A DNA stretch of 64,000 bases from Spirochaetota bacterium (GTDB taxonomy: Bacteria; Spirochaetota; Brachyspiria; Brachyspirales; JACRPF01): NCBI GenBank assembly GCA_016214035.1, contig JACRPF010000022.1:230611-294610 (forward strand), in the 5' to 3' direction. Under the pieces are notes generated by a model. It saw nothing but the letters and a program-made list of their open reading frames with translations. It did not search any database and had not been told where the DNA came from. Below are positions 17,139 through 25,817 of the stretch, piece after piece; position 1 is the first letter of the stretch, and every line of letters starts with the position of its first letter. The translations under genes were made by a program, and so were the position numbers.

Positions 17139-19364
17139 ATGAACGCACAAGCATTGACCGACGAGATAAAGCAGTTCGCACGCACTGAAGGCGCCGACCT
17201 GGTGGGGATAGCACCGATTTCCCGGTACGAGGGCGCACCGCATATGCTCAGACCCCAGGCGCATCTGCCGGAAGCGAAAGCGGTTATCGTCATGGCGGTG
17301 CATCACCCCGACGCGTCGGTTGAATGGGCCGGGGAACCGAATCCGAATTTTTCGGGACCGTTTCAGATAGGCATGATCGCGAAACTTGACACCATCGCGC
17401 TCCGCGTGTCGCGGTTCATCGAATTGAAAGGACATACCACGATGCCGCTCTCATGCACGTTCTACTGGCGTCATCGTCCGTACAAGGATATTCCGTACGC
17501 GCAGGCTGCATCGTTCAGCCACATGAACGCGTTCGTTGCCGCGGGGCTCGGTGAATATGGCTGGCACGGCATGGTCATGTCGCCGGAGTACGGTCCGCGT
17601 CAGCGCATTATCTCGGTGATCACCGATGCGCCGCTTGCCGCCGATCCACTCTATAACGCCGAACCGCTCTGCGACCGATGCAATCTCTGTGAGAAAAAGT
17701 GCTGGGGCAATAACTATGTGCCGGAGCATCTCAACAAAGACCCGGAAATATCGTTTACTATAGAAGGAAAGACGTTCCGGTATGCGAACGTGAACCGCTG
17801 GCGCTGTTTCTGGGGCGAGCAGTGTCACCTCGACATGAACGAACTCGCGAAGCGTCCGATAGCAGATGAACACGGCATATTCCAGGCTATGAACGAGGGC
17901 GTCAAACGGGCCGGTCAGGGTGCCGCGGGATATCAGTGCAGTTCGTTCAAGCACTGTATGGCAAAACCGATACGTACCTGGGATAAAGCCTTAAGCCCTG
18001 GACCACGCAGAAAAAAAGCGCTGTCGCCGGAATCCGGGGCATCGCTGATTAAGAAGGTAAAAGAACTTGCAGCACGCAATAACGCGCATCGCATAAGTAT
18101 TCAGCCGCTCTCAACGCTTCAGAACGCTCCGCTCGAATTCTATAAAGGTTTCAGAAAGGATGAACTGTTCAGGACATTCACCTGGGCGGTGACTATCGCA
18201 CAGCCGGTATCGAATGCGTATGCGGACGGCCCGGCCATTGCGAAAAAGAACGCGCAGACGATAAAGCTTCTCACGCACGGCAGGATGATGATGGGGGTAC
18301 TCGATATAGCGCGTTACCTCGACGACGCCGGTTACGAGGCGATGCAGATGTGGCGCACGACTGCCATGGCCGAACACGGAGTATCGCAGGCGAATTGGAA
18401 GATCGACGGGCAGACTTTCATTGCCGAGACGGTTATCACAACGGCGCCGCTTGACGAGTTGAACGAGATACTCATCGATCATAAAAACATCACCGGCGAA
18501 GCGATAGCACAGCGCACGCTGCCGTCACTCAGCCATGTGGATGCTGCCGCTATCGTGTCGCTCGACGACTGCGCGCCTGAAATTGCAAAATCCATCCGTG
18601 AATCGATGCCGGATGCGAAAACACTCGTCGCCGTATCGGCAGGAATTCCGCGCCGCGTGGTGGAACTTGCCGGGAAACAGGAAGCCGAATGCGGCGTGTC
18701 ATATCAGTACCTGCATTATCAGTCGCAGCGTGAGAGCGCGTGGGCGGCGCAGGACATCGCGTCCGATCTTGCGGCTGAGGGACATGCGGCGCTCGCACTC
18801 GTGGACCTTTCGCTCGATTCACGCGGGACTATGTCGAATTATCTCGGCGTACTGCCCGATCTGCATGCGCAGTCATCGTTCGCGGCGGCTGCCGGCCTCG
18901 GTGTTGTCGGAAAGAATGGACTGCTACTTACCGAAAATTTCGGCCCGCGTCAGCGGTATGCGTTTGTCGTAACCGACGCCGTGCTCACGCCGACAAAACG
19001 CGCCGCTGGATCATTGTGTCCGCAGGGCTGCACCGCATGCGCCGATGCCTGCCCGATGAAAGCACTCAATGCGTCGTGCACGCTGCAATGCGCATCGGCA
19101 AAGAACGTCACACATGACGTGTTCCCGCGCGACGAAGTGAAATGCGAATGGGCGCGTTCGCTCGGTATGGTTGACGGCGAAGGCGTGGAACTTCTCGGCT
19201 GGCAGGTGCCGAATGTGGCCGCACCCGCTGCACTTACCGACGATGAACGGAAAAAAGCGAAAGAGCTCAAGGACCCGGTGCAGCGTATCTGTTACGGGAA
19301 TCCGAATCACTCGGATACCATTATTGAGCGTTGTCTGCAGGCGTGTCCGGCGGGTAGGCGGTGA
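17139..19364 (+). CDS. Double-length epoxyqueuosine reductase (QueG)-like iron-sulfur protein
   Basis: 741 residues from ATG 17139 (AAGGAG seven bases upstream). Two QueG-like halves are joined. The first has GADLVGIAPI near the N-terminus, AAGLGEYGWHGMVMSPEYGPRQR, and the cluster motif CDRCNLCEKKC. The second repeats the pattern: AAAAGLGVVGKNGLLLTENFGPRQR, then CPQGCTACADAC, plus additional cysteines to the C-terminal CLQACPAG. Ordinary QueG is about 350 residues with one such unit and uses cobalamin plus two [4Fe-4S] clusters in the last step of queuosine synthesis. The duplicated form is probably a paralogue with another reductive role; reductive-dehalogenase relatives share the fold. Confidence 0.7.
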   Translation: MNAQALTDEIKQFARTEGADLVGIAPISRYEGAPHMLRPQAHLPEAKAVIVMAVHHPDASVEWAGEPNPNFSGPFQIGMIAKLDTIALRVSRFIELKGHTTMPLSCTFYWRHRPYKDIPYAQAASFSHMNAFVAAGLGEYGWHGMVMSPEYGPRQRIISVITDAPLAADPLYNAEPLCDRCNLCEKKCWGNNYVPEHLNKDPEISFTIEGKTFRYANVNRWRCFWGEQCHLDMNELAKRPIADEHGIFQAMNEGVKRAGQGAAGYQCSSFKHCMAKPIRTWDKALSPGPRRKKALSPESGASLIKKVKELAARNNAHRISIQPLSTLQNAPLEFYKGFRKDELFRTFTWAVTIAQPVSNAYADGPAIAKKNAQTIKLLTHGRMMMGVLDIARYLDDAGYEAMQMWRTTAMAEHGVSQANWKIDGQTFIAETVITTAPLDELNEILIDHKNITGEAIAQRTLPSLSHVDAAAIVSLDDCAPEIAKSIRESMPDAKTLVAVSAGIPRRVVELAGKQEAECGVSYQYLHYQSQRESAWAAQDIASDLAAEGHAALALVDLSLDSRGTMSNYLGVLPDLHAQSSFAAAAGLGVVGKNGLLLTENFGPRQRYAFVVTDAVLTPTKRAAGSLCPQGCTACADACPMKALNASCTLQCASAKNVTHDVFPRDEVKCEWARSLGMVDGEGVELLGWQVPNVAAPAALTDDERKKAKELKDPVQRICYGNPNHSDTIIERCLQACPAGRR

Positions 19365-19385
19365 GAGTTCGCGCGTAGTGGTTCG

Positions 19386-19496
19386 GAAGGAATGCCTTTT
19401 TCTGAAACGCACCGCTCGGCGTTCATCTTCCTGATGAATCACTCGCTCTCGCCGCCGTCCGGGCGGCTCGTGCGTCTCAGAAAAAGGCATTCCTTC
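19386..19496. repeat. Long inverted repeat in the gap before the GH31 gene
   Basis: Arms 19386-19412 and 19470-19496 are 27 bp each with a single mismatch, separated by 57 bases. The gap 19365-19654 holds no gene. The arms could form a cruciform or a long RNA hairpin ending the QueG-like transcript, or be ends of a small non-autonomous element. No target-site duplication is obvious. Confidence 0.75.
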
Positions 19497-19570
19497 CTCA
19501 CGTATCGCGCGTTAGATAATTAGAAAAAAATGGTACTAATAAAATGTTATCCTGACTGTTCCGACCCTGC

Positions 19571-19598
19571 TTGACGTTCCGGTGAAATGGTCTATACT
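19571..19598 (+). promoter_or_regulatory. Promoter for the GH31 gene
   Basis: TTGACG at 19571-19576, 16 bases, TATACT at 19593-19598, about 57 bases upstream of the ATG at 19655. Confidence 0.6.
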
Positions 19599-19654
19599 CG
19601 CGGCGAATCGCGTGATGCGTGACAGCTGAGCGCGAATAATTTCACCGGGAGTTC

Positions 19655-21946
19655 ATGATGTACTTTCACAAATACCATGCCGCGGATAATTTCAAGGTAA
19701 CGGGCGATGTAAAATTGTCGCTTGAGAAGCTCAACGGCAGCAGCATATACCGGCTCACGGCGAAGTCAAAACGCTGGACGAAGAACCACAGCCAGGCGGT
19801 ACTGTCACCAGAAAAGATAAAGCGCGATGTGAAGTGTTCATGCTCACTTTCCGGCAAGCGGCTCTCGCTTTCGATAAATGGAAAGCGTTTTCTCGAAAGC
19901 GATGCATCGCTCCCGTTCGGCGTGTCGGGCAATGCGTGGGCCATGTCGTTCGTATACGATAACGACATGCAGTTCTACGGACAGGGCGAAAAGAACAACG
20001 GTTTTGAAAAGTCCGGGTCGTTCACCAAATTCTGGAACACCGACGTCTGGGGCGATTTTACCCCCGAGCAGTATAAAAACGGCGTCACCGATCCGATGTA
20101 TGTGTCGGTACCGTATCTCCTCATCAAGCGCGGCAACACCTACGCGGGTATTCTCGTGAACGATCCCTATCCGGTATTCATGACGCTCAACGCAAAACTC
20201 GATTGGCTTCCCGACGGCGCGAAAAGCGGTGTCGTCATCGGCGCTTCGGACGGAGTCCCCGATATCTATATCATTCCGGGACCTACGCTTGATGATGTAA
20301 CCACCGCGCTCCAGAGACTTGTAGGCACAACACCGCGGCCGCCGCTCTGGGCGCTGGGGCATCAGCAGTGCAAATGGGGATACCGCTCACACGATGACCT
20401 CTCCGCGATTGCCGCACGATACAAAAAGGAAAATATCCCCAATGACGGTCTCTGGCTCGATATCGATTATATGGACGGGTACCGCGTTTTCACGTACAAC
20501 AAAAAACATTTCGCGGCTCCAAAACAGCAGATCGGAAAACTCACCGATGCGGGCGGCCATGTGGTTCCCATCATCGACCCGGGTGTCAAGCGCGAGAAAG
20601 GCTATGCCGTATACGACGACGGCATGAAGAACGATGTGTTCTGTAAGACATCCGACGGCGAGCCGTATATCGGTTTCGTGTGGCCGGGCGCGACAGTGTT
20701 TCCGGATTTTTCGCTTCCCGCGGCGCGTGCGTGGTGGGCGAAACAGGTGAAGACATTCGTCGATACCGGCATTCACGGCGCATGGATAGACATGAACGAT
20801 CCGTCCACGGGAAAAAGCGAGCTGGCCGATATGCGCTTCAATAATGGAAAACTGCCGCACGAAAGCTATCACAACCAGTATGCGCTCGGCATGGCGATGG
20901 CCACGCGCGAAGGATTTCTGAAATCAAACCCGTTGGCGCGTCCGCTTCTCGTCTCGCGCAGCGGTTTCATCAGCACGAGCCGGTATGCGGCCGTCTGGAC
21001 GGGTGACAACTTCAGCAATTTTCATCACCTGAAAAAATCCATAGAGATCACGCTCAATCTGTCGCTTTCCGGGATTCCCTTCAACGGCCCCGACGTTCCC
21101 GGCTTCGGCGGAACACCCACGGAGGAACTTGCGCGCAAATGGTACAAGGCGGGATTCCTGTTCCCGTTCTTCCGCAATCACGCCATACTCGACGCGCCGC
21201 ATCAGGAACCGTGGTGTTTCCCGACGGCGACTAAAAATGTCATCGCGAAGTTCATCAAGCTCCGGTACAAGCTACTGCCGTACATCTATAATCTTTTCAT
21301 CGAGCAGGAGCACTCCGGCCGTCCGATGCTCCGGCCGCTCATGTATGATTTCGCCGACACGGTAGCATTGCCGCTTTCGAAGGTAAGCGATCAGTTCATG
21401 GCGGGCGACGCGCTCATGCATGCGCCTGTCATCACTGAAGGCGCCGAGAAACGCGATATCGTTTTCCCCAAAGGCATGTGGTACGACCTGTCGACGGGTG
21501 CATGGATATCCGGCGGCAGACGCCGGTCATATGACTCGAAGCAAGACGCAACGCCGCTTTTCGCCGCCGATGGATCCATCGTGATGATGCAGACGGGTGA
21601 ACGGACCGATAACCAAAACGATCTGACGGATGTCGAAGCGCATATCTTCATGCGCACGGCAATTCATGCGTCGGTGCGGTACACGATTGACGACGGCAGC
21701 AGTTTCAATTACCGCCGCGGCGGTGAAACACACGTCGATATAGTTGTAAAAAAAAACGGGACATCACTCGCGGTCACAATCGCGAAGAACGGCGCGTCGC
21801 TTCCGGTCGGGATTTCTTTCATCATTCATGGAGCGGCGGCGGCGATCTCGGTAAACGGAGGCGGAAACACTACACTGCGTAAGGGACGCGTGACGCTTGC
21901 GGGAAACCCGCTTGCGGTGAAGGTATATTCCCGGTTCATGGTGTGA
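19655..21946 (+). CDS. Glycoside hydrolase family 31 (alpha-glucosidase/alpha-xylosidase type)
   Basis: 763 residues, no signal peptide. GH31 motifs in order: galactose-mutarotase-like N-domain with MQFYGQGEKNNGFEKSG, WLDIDYMDGYRVFTYN, the nucleophile strand GAWIDMNDPS (catalytic Asp; the usual Glu of DMNEP is Asp here), VSRSGFISTSRYAAVWTGDN (acid/base Asp), PDVPGFGG and PFFRNHA. Retaining alpha-glycosidase, presumably cytoplasmic, acting on alpha-glucosides or xyloglucan fragments. Its own promoter lies at 19571-19598 and two ATGs (19655, 19658) are possible starts behind GGGA. Confidence 0.92.
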   Translation: MMYFHKYHAADNFKVTGDVKLSLEKLNGSSIYRLTAKSKRWTKNHSQAVLSPEKIKRDVKCSCSLSGKRLSLSINGKRFLESDASLPFGVSGNAWAMSFVYDNDMQFYGQGEKNNGFEKSGSFTKFWNTDVWGDFTPEQYKNGVTDPMYVSVPYLLIKRGNTYAGILVNDPYPVFMTLNAKLDWLPDGAKSGVVIGASDGVPDIYIIPGPTLDDVTTALQRLVGTTPRPPLWALGHQQCKWGYRSHDDLSAIAARYKKENIPNDGLWLDIDYMDGYRVFTYNKKHFAAPKQQIGKLTDAGGHVVPIIDPGVKREKGYAVYDDGMKNDVFCKTSDGEPYIGFVWPGATVFPDFSLPAARAWWAKQVKTFVDTGIHGAWIDMNDPSTGKSELADMRFNNGKLPHESYHNQYALGMAMATREGFLKSNPLARPLLVSRSGFISTSRYAAVWTGDNFSNFHHLKKSIEITLNLSLSGIPFNGPDVPGFGGTPTEELARKWYKAGFLFPFFRNHAILDAPHQEPWCFPTATKNVIAKFIKLRYKLLPYIYNLFIEQEHSGRPMLRPLMYDFADTVALPLSKVSDQFMAGDALMHAPVITEGAEKRDIVFPKGMWYDLSTGAWISGGRRRSYDSKQDATPLFAADGSIVMMQTGERTDNQNDLTDVEAHIFMRTAIHASVRYTIDDGSSFNYRRGGETHVDIVVKKNGTSLAVTIAKNGASLPVGISFIIHGAAAAISVNGGGNTTLRKGRVTLAGNPLAVKVYSRFMV

Positions 21947-21970
21947 ATGAACTGATTCCGGGCACACCCG

Positions 21971-23869
21971 TTACGGGAGATCAAGCTTCGGCGCAGTGAT
22001 GTGACGCAGCCGGTTCACCGAATTCACCGGCTGCAGTTTTTTATCAGAGACGAAAAAGCCGTCAATAGCGACGCCGCCGCCCGTCGGAAACGCATTCTTT
22101 GTGACGAAGCGGATGATATGTTTTCCGGCGGTGAGCGGAAAGATAGGTACTGCCGGCGTGAATGCGACGCCCTTGCCCGATCCTTTGCACAGTACCGCCC
22201 CCGCATCACGGCCGTCAACGATGATCGTCAGCTCATAATCCTTTTCGGATTGATAGCGCAGATATATCGACGCCTGCTGCATGTCGTATGCATTGAACGC
22301 GTATTCAATCCATCCGTCCGCTTCCGCGCCCCAGACGGGTTCCGCCGCGCCGGGCCAGAGCGTGGTGAACAGATCATTGTTGTACCGCTTTTTGAACGAG
22401 CCGCACTGCGCTGCGGGCAGACTGCCGATGACCCAGACGAACTGCTTCAGGTCGGCGTAAAGCGATGACGCGGTATAGGCGACCGATGGCGCAGGCACAT
22501 AGCGGAGTTTTCCGAGCGCGATGTCGTAACTGCGGCTGTTGAACTCGACCACGTGATCCCTGAAATCATGGTATACCTCGAGCGTCTCCGCGATGACGCC
22601 GAAGTTATTGCCCTCGCCGGCGCTCTTTTCACCGGGACGTCCCTCGCGTGACTGGTCGAGCAGGATGAACCAGTGTTCACCCACGATGCATCCGCGCGAC
22701 AGAAGATCGGCGAAGGCGGTCTTGTACGCGAGCCCGCGTTCGTGCTGATTATCCGGCTGGGCGGGCCAGTCCCTGAGCTTTTCGTTCTTGTGCACCGAAT
22801 CTTTGCTGATAAACGACCATTCACCGATGATGAACGGCTTGTCGACGCTTTTCATCCGCTCGGCGCTCGCGGGCGGGAGAAATACATATGTATTGAAACT
22901 GATGACATCGACATATTTCGCGGCGACGGCAAGCACTGCGCTGCTGTCCACATTGAGAAGCCTGTCGCCGAGGATGAGCACATCGGGCGCGGCCTCGCGT
23001 ATGGCTGCCGTCGTCGCGGCGTAATACGCCTCGGCGAGTTCTTCCAGGATTTTAGGATCGGTGATCTTTCCCCAGGGCAGCTCGTTGTCGGTGAAAACGC
23101 CGAGGATATGCACCGAACCGCGTTTGATCTTGTAATCCTTCATGCGCTCAACGCACGCCCTGCGGAAGTCGGGATGCCGGAAATCGGGTATCTTGGGAAT
23201 GATCATAGGTATTTTGTATTTTTCGGCGGCCTTGAGGAAACCGATGACCGGTGTCGTCAGGATGATGTTCCCGCGCGATTCGAGATATCCCGGGGCACCC
23301 GACCACGCGCCGATGGTGTTGAATCCGAGATCGTTTATCACCGCAAGCTGATAATCGTAAAAACTGTTCACATAATCCGCGCCCCATTTTTTCCAGGCGT
23401 GATAATACATCATGCTGAAGTGATCGCGTCCGAAGAATTTCGCCCACGGTCTGTTCCCCTCGCCTGCTGCTACCGCTTTCGCGTCGGCGAATGCGTCGAA
23501 CCGTCCGCCGTTGTTCTCGCTGTATGTGTCGTAGGCGCATTCGAATCCGCAGATGCCGGTACTCAGGAACAGATTCCCTTCCGGTGTGACCAGCCACCAG
23601 CGGCCGTTGGTCTTCAGCGTCCGGAACGTTCCCGTCGCGGGCGCGCTCCATTCGGTGATGATGCCGCCGAATCTGTCCCGCGGATATTTCGTGTACTCGC
23701 GCGTGAGCGTGCCGGTTCTCGTGTCGATATATCCGTCCTCGACGGGCTGAGAAGCGCGTATTCTCCTCTGAATCGGTTTCGCACTGCCGGTATAATTCGG
23801 AACAGCGGTGTCATCTGCGAAAAGGCACATGGTGAAGATGATGAACGCACTGCAAATCAGATGCCGCAT
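21971..23869 (-). CDS. Secreted agarase-like (GH50/GH-A clan) glycoside hydrolase
   Basis: 632 residues with a signal peptide ending near CLFADD (19). A short segment GRWWLVTPEGNLFLSTGICG (about 89-108) is very like the entry of GH50 beta-agarases. The TIM barrel follows with LGVFTDNELPWG (candidate acid/base Glu) and PFIIGEWSF (candidate nucleophile Glu). About 150 residues of beta-rich C-domain end the protein. The expected substrate is a beta-galactan such as agarose, but family membership rests on motifs. Convergent with the GH31 gene (24 bases between stops) and transcribed away from the XylR-like regulator's end at 24047. Confidence 0.68.
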   Translation of the reverse strand: MRHLICSAFIIFTMCLFADDTAVPNYTGSAKPIQRRIRASQPVEDGYIDTRTGTLTREYTKYPRDRFGGIITEWSAPATGTFRTLKTNGRWWLVTPEGNLFLSTGICGFECAYDTYSENNGGRFDAFADAKAVAAGEGNRPWAKFFGRDHFSMMYYHAWKKWGADYVNSFYDYQLAVINDLGFNTIGAWSGAPGYLESRGNIILTTPVIGFLKAAEKYKIPMIIPKIPDFRHPDFRRACVERMKDYKIKRGSVHILGVFTDNELPWGKITDPKILEELAEAYYAATTAAIREAAPDVLILGDRLLNVDSSAVLAVAAKYVDVISFNTYVFLPPASAERMKSVDKPFIIGEWSFISKDSVHKNEKLRDWPAQPDNQHERGLAYKTAFADLLSRGCIVGEHWFILLDQSREGRPGEKSAGEGNNFGVIAETLEVYHDFRDHVVEFNSRSYDIALGKLRYVPAPSVAYTASSLYADLKQFVWVIGSLPAAQCGSFKKRYNNDLFTTLWPGAAEPVWGAEADGWIEYAFNAYDMQQASIYLRYQSEKDYELTIIVDGRDAGAVLCKGSGKGVAFTPAVPIFPLTAGKHIIRFVTKNAFPTGGGVAIDGFFVSDKKLQPVNSVNRLRHITAPKLDLP

Positions 23870-24046
23870 AAACGCTCCTTATGGTACGTAGAGTATAGTT
23901 CCCCGGTCCCGAATAGCAGCCGGTCCGGGGCGCGATGCGCTTTCTTCCATCGCGTTGTTATCAGGATACGATAATTGCACTCGTCTGTCCTATGTCTTTT
24001 CCCCTTCCGGTTTTCCATATCCATGACGGCGGAGCCACCTCCGTAT

Positions 24047-25315
24047 TCAGCTTTGCAGACGGCGCTTCCTGTAGACGGACGGCGTACATCCGAATTTTTT
24101 TCTGAACAGGGTGTTGAAATTGGGGACGCTGTTGAACCCCGAACCGAACATGATGTCGATTACCGGACGGTGGGTGCCGGCGAGATACCGCGCCGCCTTG
24201 TCGAGACGGAAATCGTTCACCCGCGTCACGAAGGTCGATCCGAATTCCCGTTTGAACTTCTGCGAGAAATATTTCTTCGACATCTCAAATCTGTTCGACA
24301 GCTTTTCAGACAATCCCGATTCGCGATAATGCTCCTCGATGAACGATGCAGCGCTGTTGTAAAACTGCACATCCCCGTGCGGACGTACGGCGCTCCGTTT
24401 CACCGTTGAGCGTCTGACGGCCAGCCGCGGCGGCAGCAGAATCTTCCGGTCGGCGGGAATATCCATTCCGGACGCGATATCCGCGAGCATATAGACGCCC
24501 ATGCTGCCGATGTCATAATACGGCACCGAGACGCTTGTCAGAAACGGCTTTTCGAGATACGCATCCGGAACGCGGTAGCGTTCGCCGAAATATCTGCCGT
24601 CGTCGATGCCGCATACGGCGACGTGTTCGGGGATGCGCAATCCGTTTGCGGCGGCCTCCTCCATGAAGACCCAGGCCATCGCATCGGTGCAGCAGATCAC
24701 CGCTTCGGGCAGCGGCGTCCGTTTCAGGTATTCCCTGACCGTCATGCGTATAAAATCCCAGTAGGGCATGTCCTTCGCGCGGGGCCGGCGGCGATAATAG
24801 ACTTCCGTAGAAAACGAGTCTTTCGCTATGTCGATGCCGTATACATGACGCTGCTCGAGCGGCAGACCGCGTACGGCAAGCGCATCGCGGTATCCGCGAT
24901 ACCGTTTCAGACAGTAGCTGGTGTAGGCGGGCGCGAAAAAACCGATGCGTCTGAATCCCTCCGAGGCAAGGTGCCCGACCAGAAGATCGAGCGCGGCCGT
25001 CTCATCCACGCCGACGTAACGGCACGGTTCCCGATGCTCCTCGATGATGCATACCGACGGAACTTTGCTGCGGATAACATCCCAGCAATCGCGTTTCCAT
25101 GACGGCGCGAGATCGACCTTGCCGATGATGCCGTCGAACTGCATATAGGCGCCGCTCCGGTACAGTTCCTTGAGATCCACATGCTGGTCGTAGATCATGA
25201 TGCCGGCGTCGATATCGCGGATTGCGTCCATGATGCCCCGGTGCAGATTGGTGAACGACGGTATATTGAACGCCGACTCGATGACATACGTATTGGGGAG
25301 GAAAAGTATTTTCAT
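24047..25315 (-). CDS. XylR-like transcriptional regulator (LacI-type sensor + AraC DNA-binding domain)
   Basis: 422 residues. Sensor part: MKILFLPNTYVIESAF, FDGIIGKVD, YVGVDETAALDLLVGHLASEGFRRIGFF, ICCTDAMAWVF, VAVCGIDDGRYFGE. C-terminal AraC domain: FEMSKKYFSQKFKREFG and MFGSGFNSVPNFNTLFRKKFGCTPSVYR. The same architecture as the proteins at 13546 and 32896. It is directly upstream, on the same strand, of the agarase-like glycosidase gene, its probable target. A good promoter lies upstream (25341-25370). Confidence 0.88.
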   Translation of the reverse strand: MKILFLPNTYVIESAFNIPSFTNLHRGIMDAIRDIDAGIMIYDQHVDLKELYRSGAYMQFDGIIGKVDLAPSWKRDCWDVIRSKVPSVCIIEEHREPCRYVGVDETAALDLLVGHLASEGFRRIGFFAPAYTSYCLKRYRGYRDALAVRGLPLEQRHVYGIDIAKDSFSTEVYYRRRPRAKDMPYWDFIRMTVREYLKRTPLPEAVICCTDAMAWVFMEEAAANGLRIPEHVAVCGIDDGRYFGERYRVPDAYLEKPFLTSVSVPYYDIGSMGVYMLADIASGMDIPADRKILLPPRLAVRRSTVKRSAVRPHGDVQFYNSAASFIEEHYRESGLSEKLSNRFEMSKKYFSQKFKREFGSTFVTRVNDFRLDKAARYLAGTHRPVIDIMFGSGFNSVPNFNTLFRKKFGCTPSVYRKRRLQS

Positions 25316-25340
25316 TGCGTATCTTGTTATTCCTGACTTC

Positions 25341-25370
25341 AGTATAGTGTATTACGTTTCATACTGTCAA
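25341..25370 (-). promoter_or_regulatory. Promoter for the XylR-like regulator at 24047-25315
   Basis: Minus strand TTGACA (25370-25365), 18 bases, TATACT (25346-25341), 26 bases before the ATG. Confidence 0.6.
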
Positions 25371-25505
25371 GCAGTATTCTGTATCTGATTGCAGATTTTT
25401 CAGAAACGGTACCGGCTATTCTCGTTTACTCGATGCCTTTTTTTTACCACGAATGCCGATATCTGACAAAAAGAACATCACTCTTAAAACCTGTATGGTA
25501 ATAAT

Positions 25506-25709
25506 TCATGTTTTTAACATTTCCGCAATTGCAGCATGTTCTGCGCAAAAGCCTATTCCGCATGCCACATCGATGCATATTCCGGTATAAACTTTTCCCG
25601 TAGATGACAGTATCGCCGCGCTGACATTTCCGGCACGAAAATAGTCATTTGAAAGCTTGAATTCTCCAAGGACACTTTTGGCATGCGTTATCAGTTCGTC
25701 AATATTCAT
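25506..25709 (-). pseudogene. Cytidine deaminase, C-terminally truncated
   Basis: 67 residues. The sequence GNVSAAILSSTGKVYTGICI and GFCAEHAAIAEML (zinc ligand Cys and catalytic Glu of the CAE motif) is plainly cytidine deaminase. The protein stops right after the first zinc motif; the second motif PCGxCR and the rest of the fold are absent, and the other frames downstream do not supply them. The active site cannot form. It begins behind an AGGA signal at the left end of the AT-rich island and may be a cassette cut off at its 3' end. Confidence 0.75.
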
Positions 25710-25735
25710 TTTAATGTCCTATTGATGGTGATTTC

Positions 25736-25791
25736 ACACAACGTCCTGCGGGGTTGCGACGTTTGCCGAATGTTATATGCCGTGCCACGCC
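25736..25791 (-). repeat. attC-like site A, 3' of the nuclease gene
   Basis: Read on the minus strand: GGCATATAAC (R''-like, 25781-25772), then a hairpin with AACGTC/GACGTT arms, then GTTGTGT (25742-25736), which can pair with ATATAAC using two G-T wobbles. The outer 25772-25791 is an inverted copy of 26851-26865 on the other side of the nuclease gene, differing by a 5-base insertion. Core-to-core length is only 43 bp. Confidence 0.4.
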
Positions 25792-25817
25792 TCTTTACTG
25801 CTAGCTTTCGAAATATT

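Noticed and set aside
22673..23974. 433-codon plus-strand frame opposite the agarase-like gene
   Set aside because: Same mirror effect; no ribosome site or family motif, and the minus-strand gene has a signal peptide and TIM-barrel motifs.
25316..25505. Integrase, transposase or attachment site left of the island
   Set aside because: No frame resembling a recombinase is present in this gap or anywhere in the window; the gap is simply AT-rich with a T-run near 25440.
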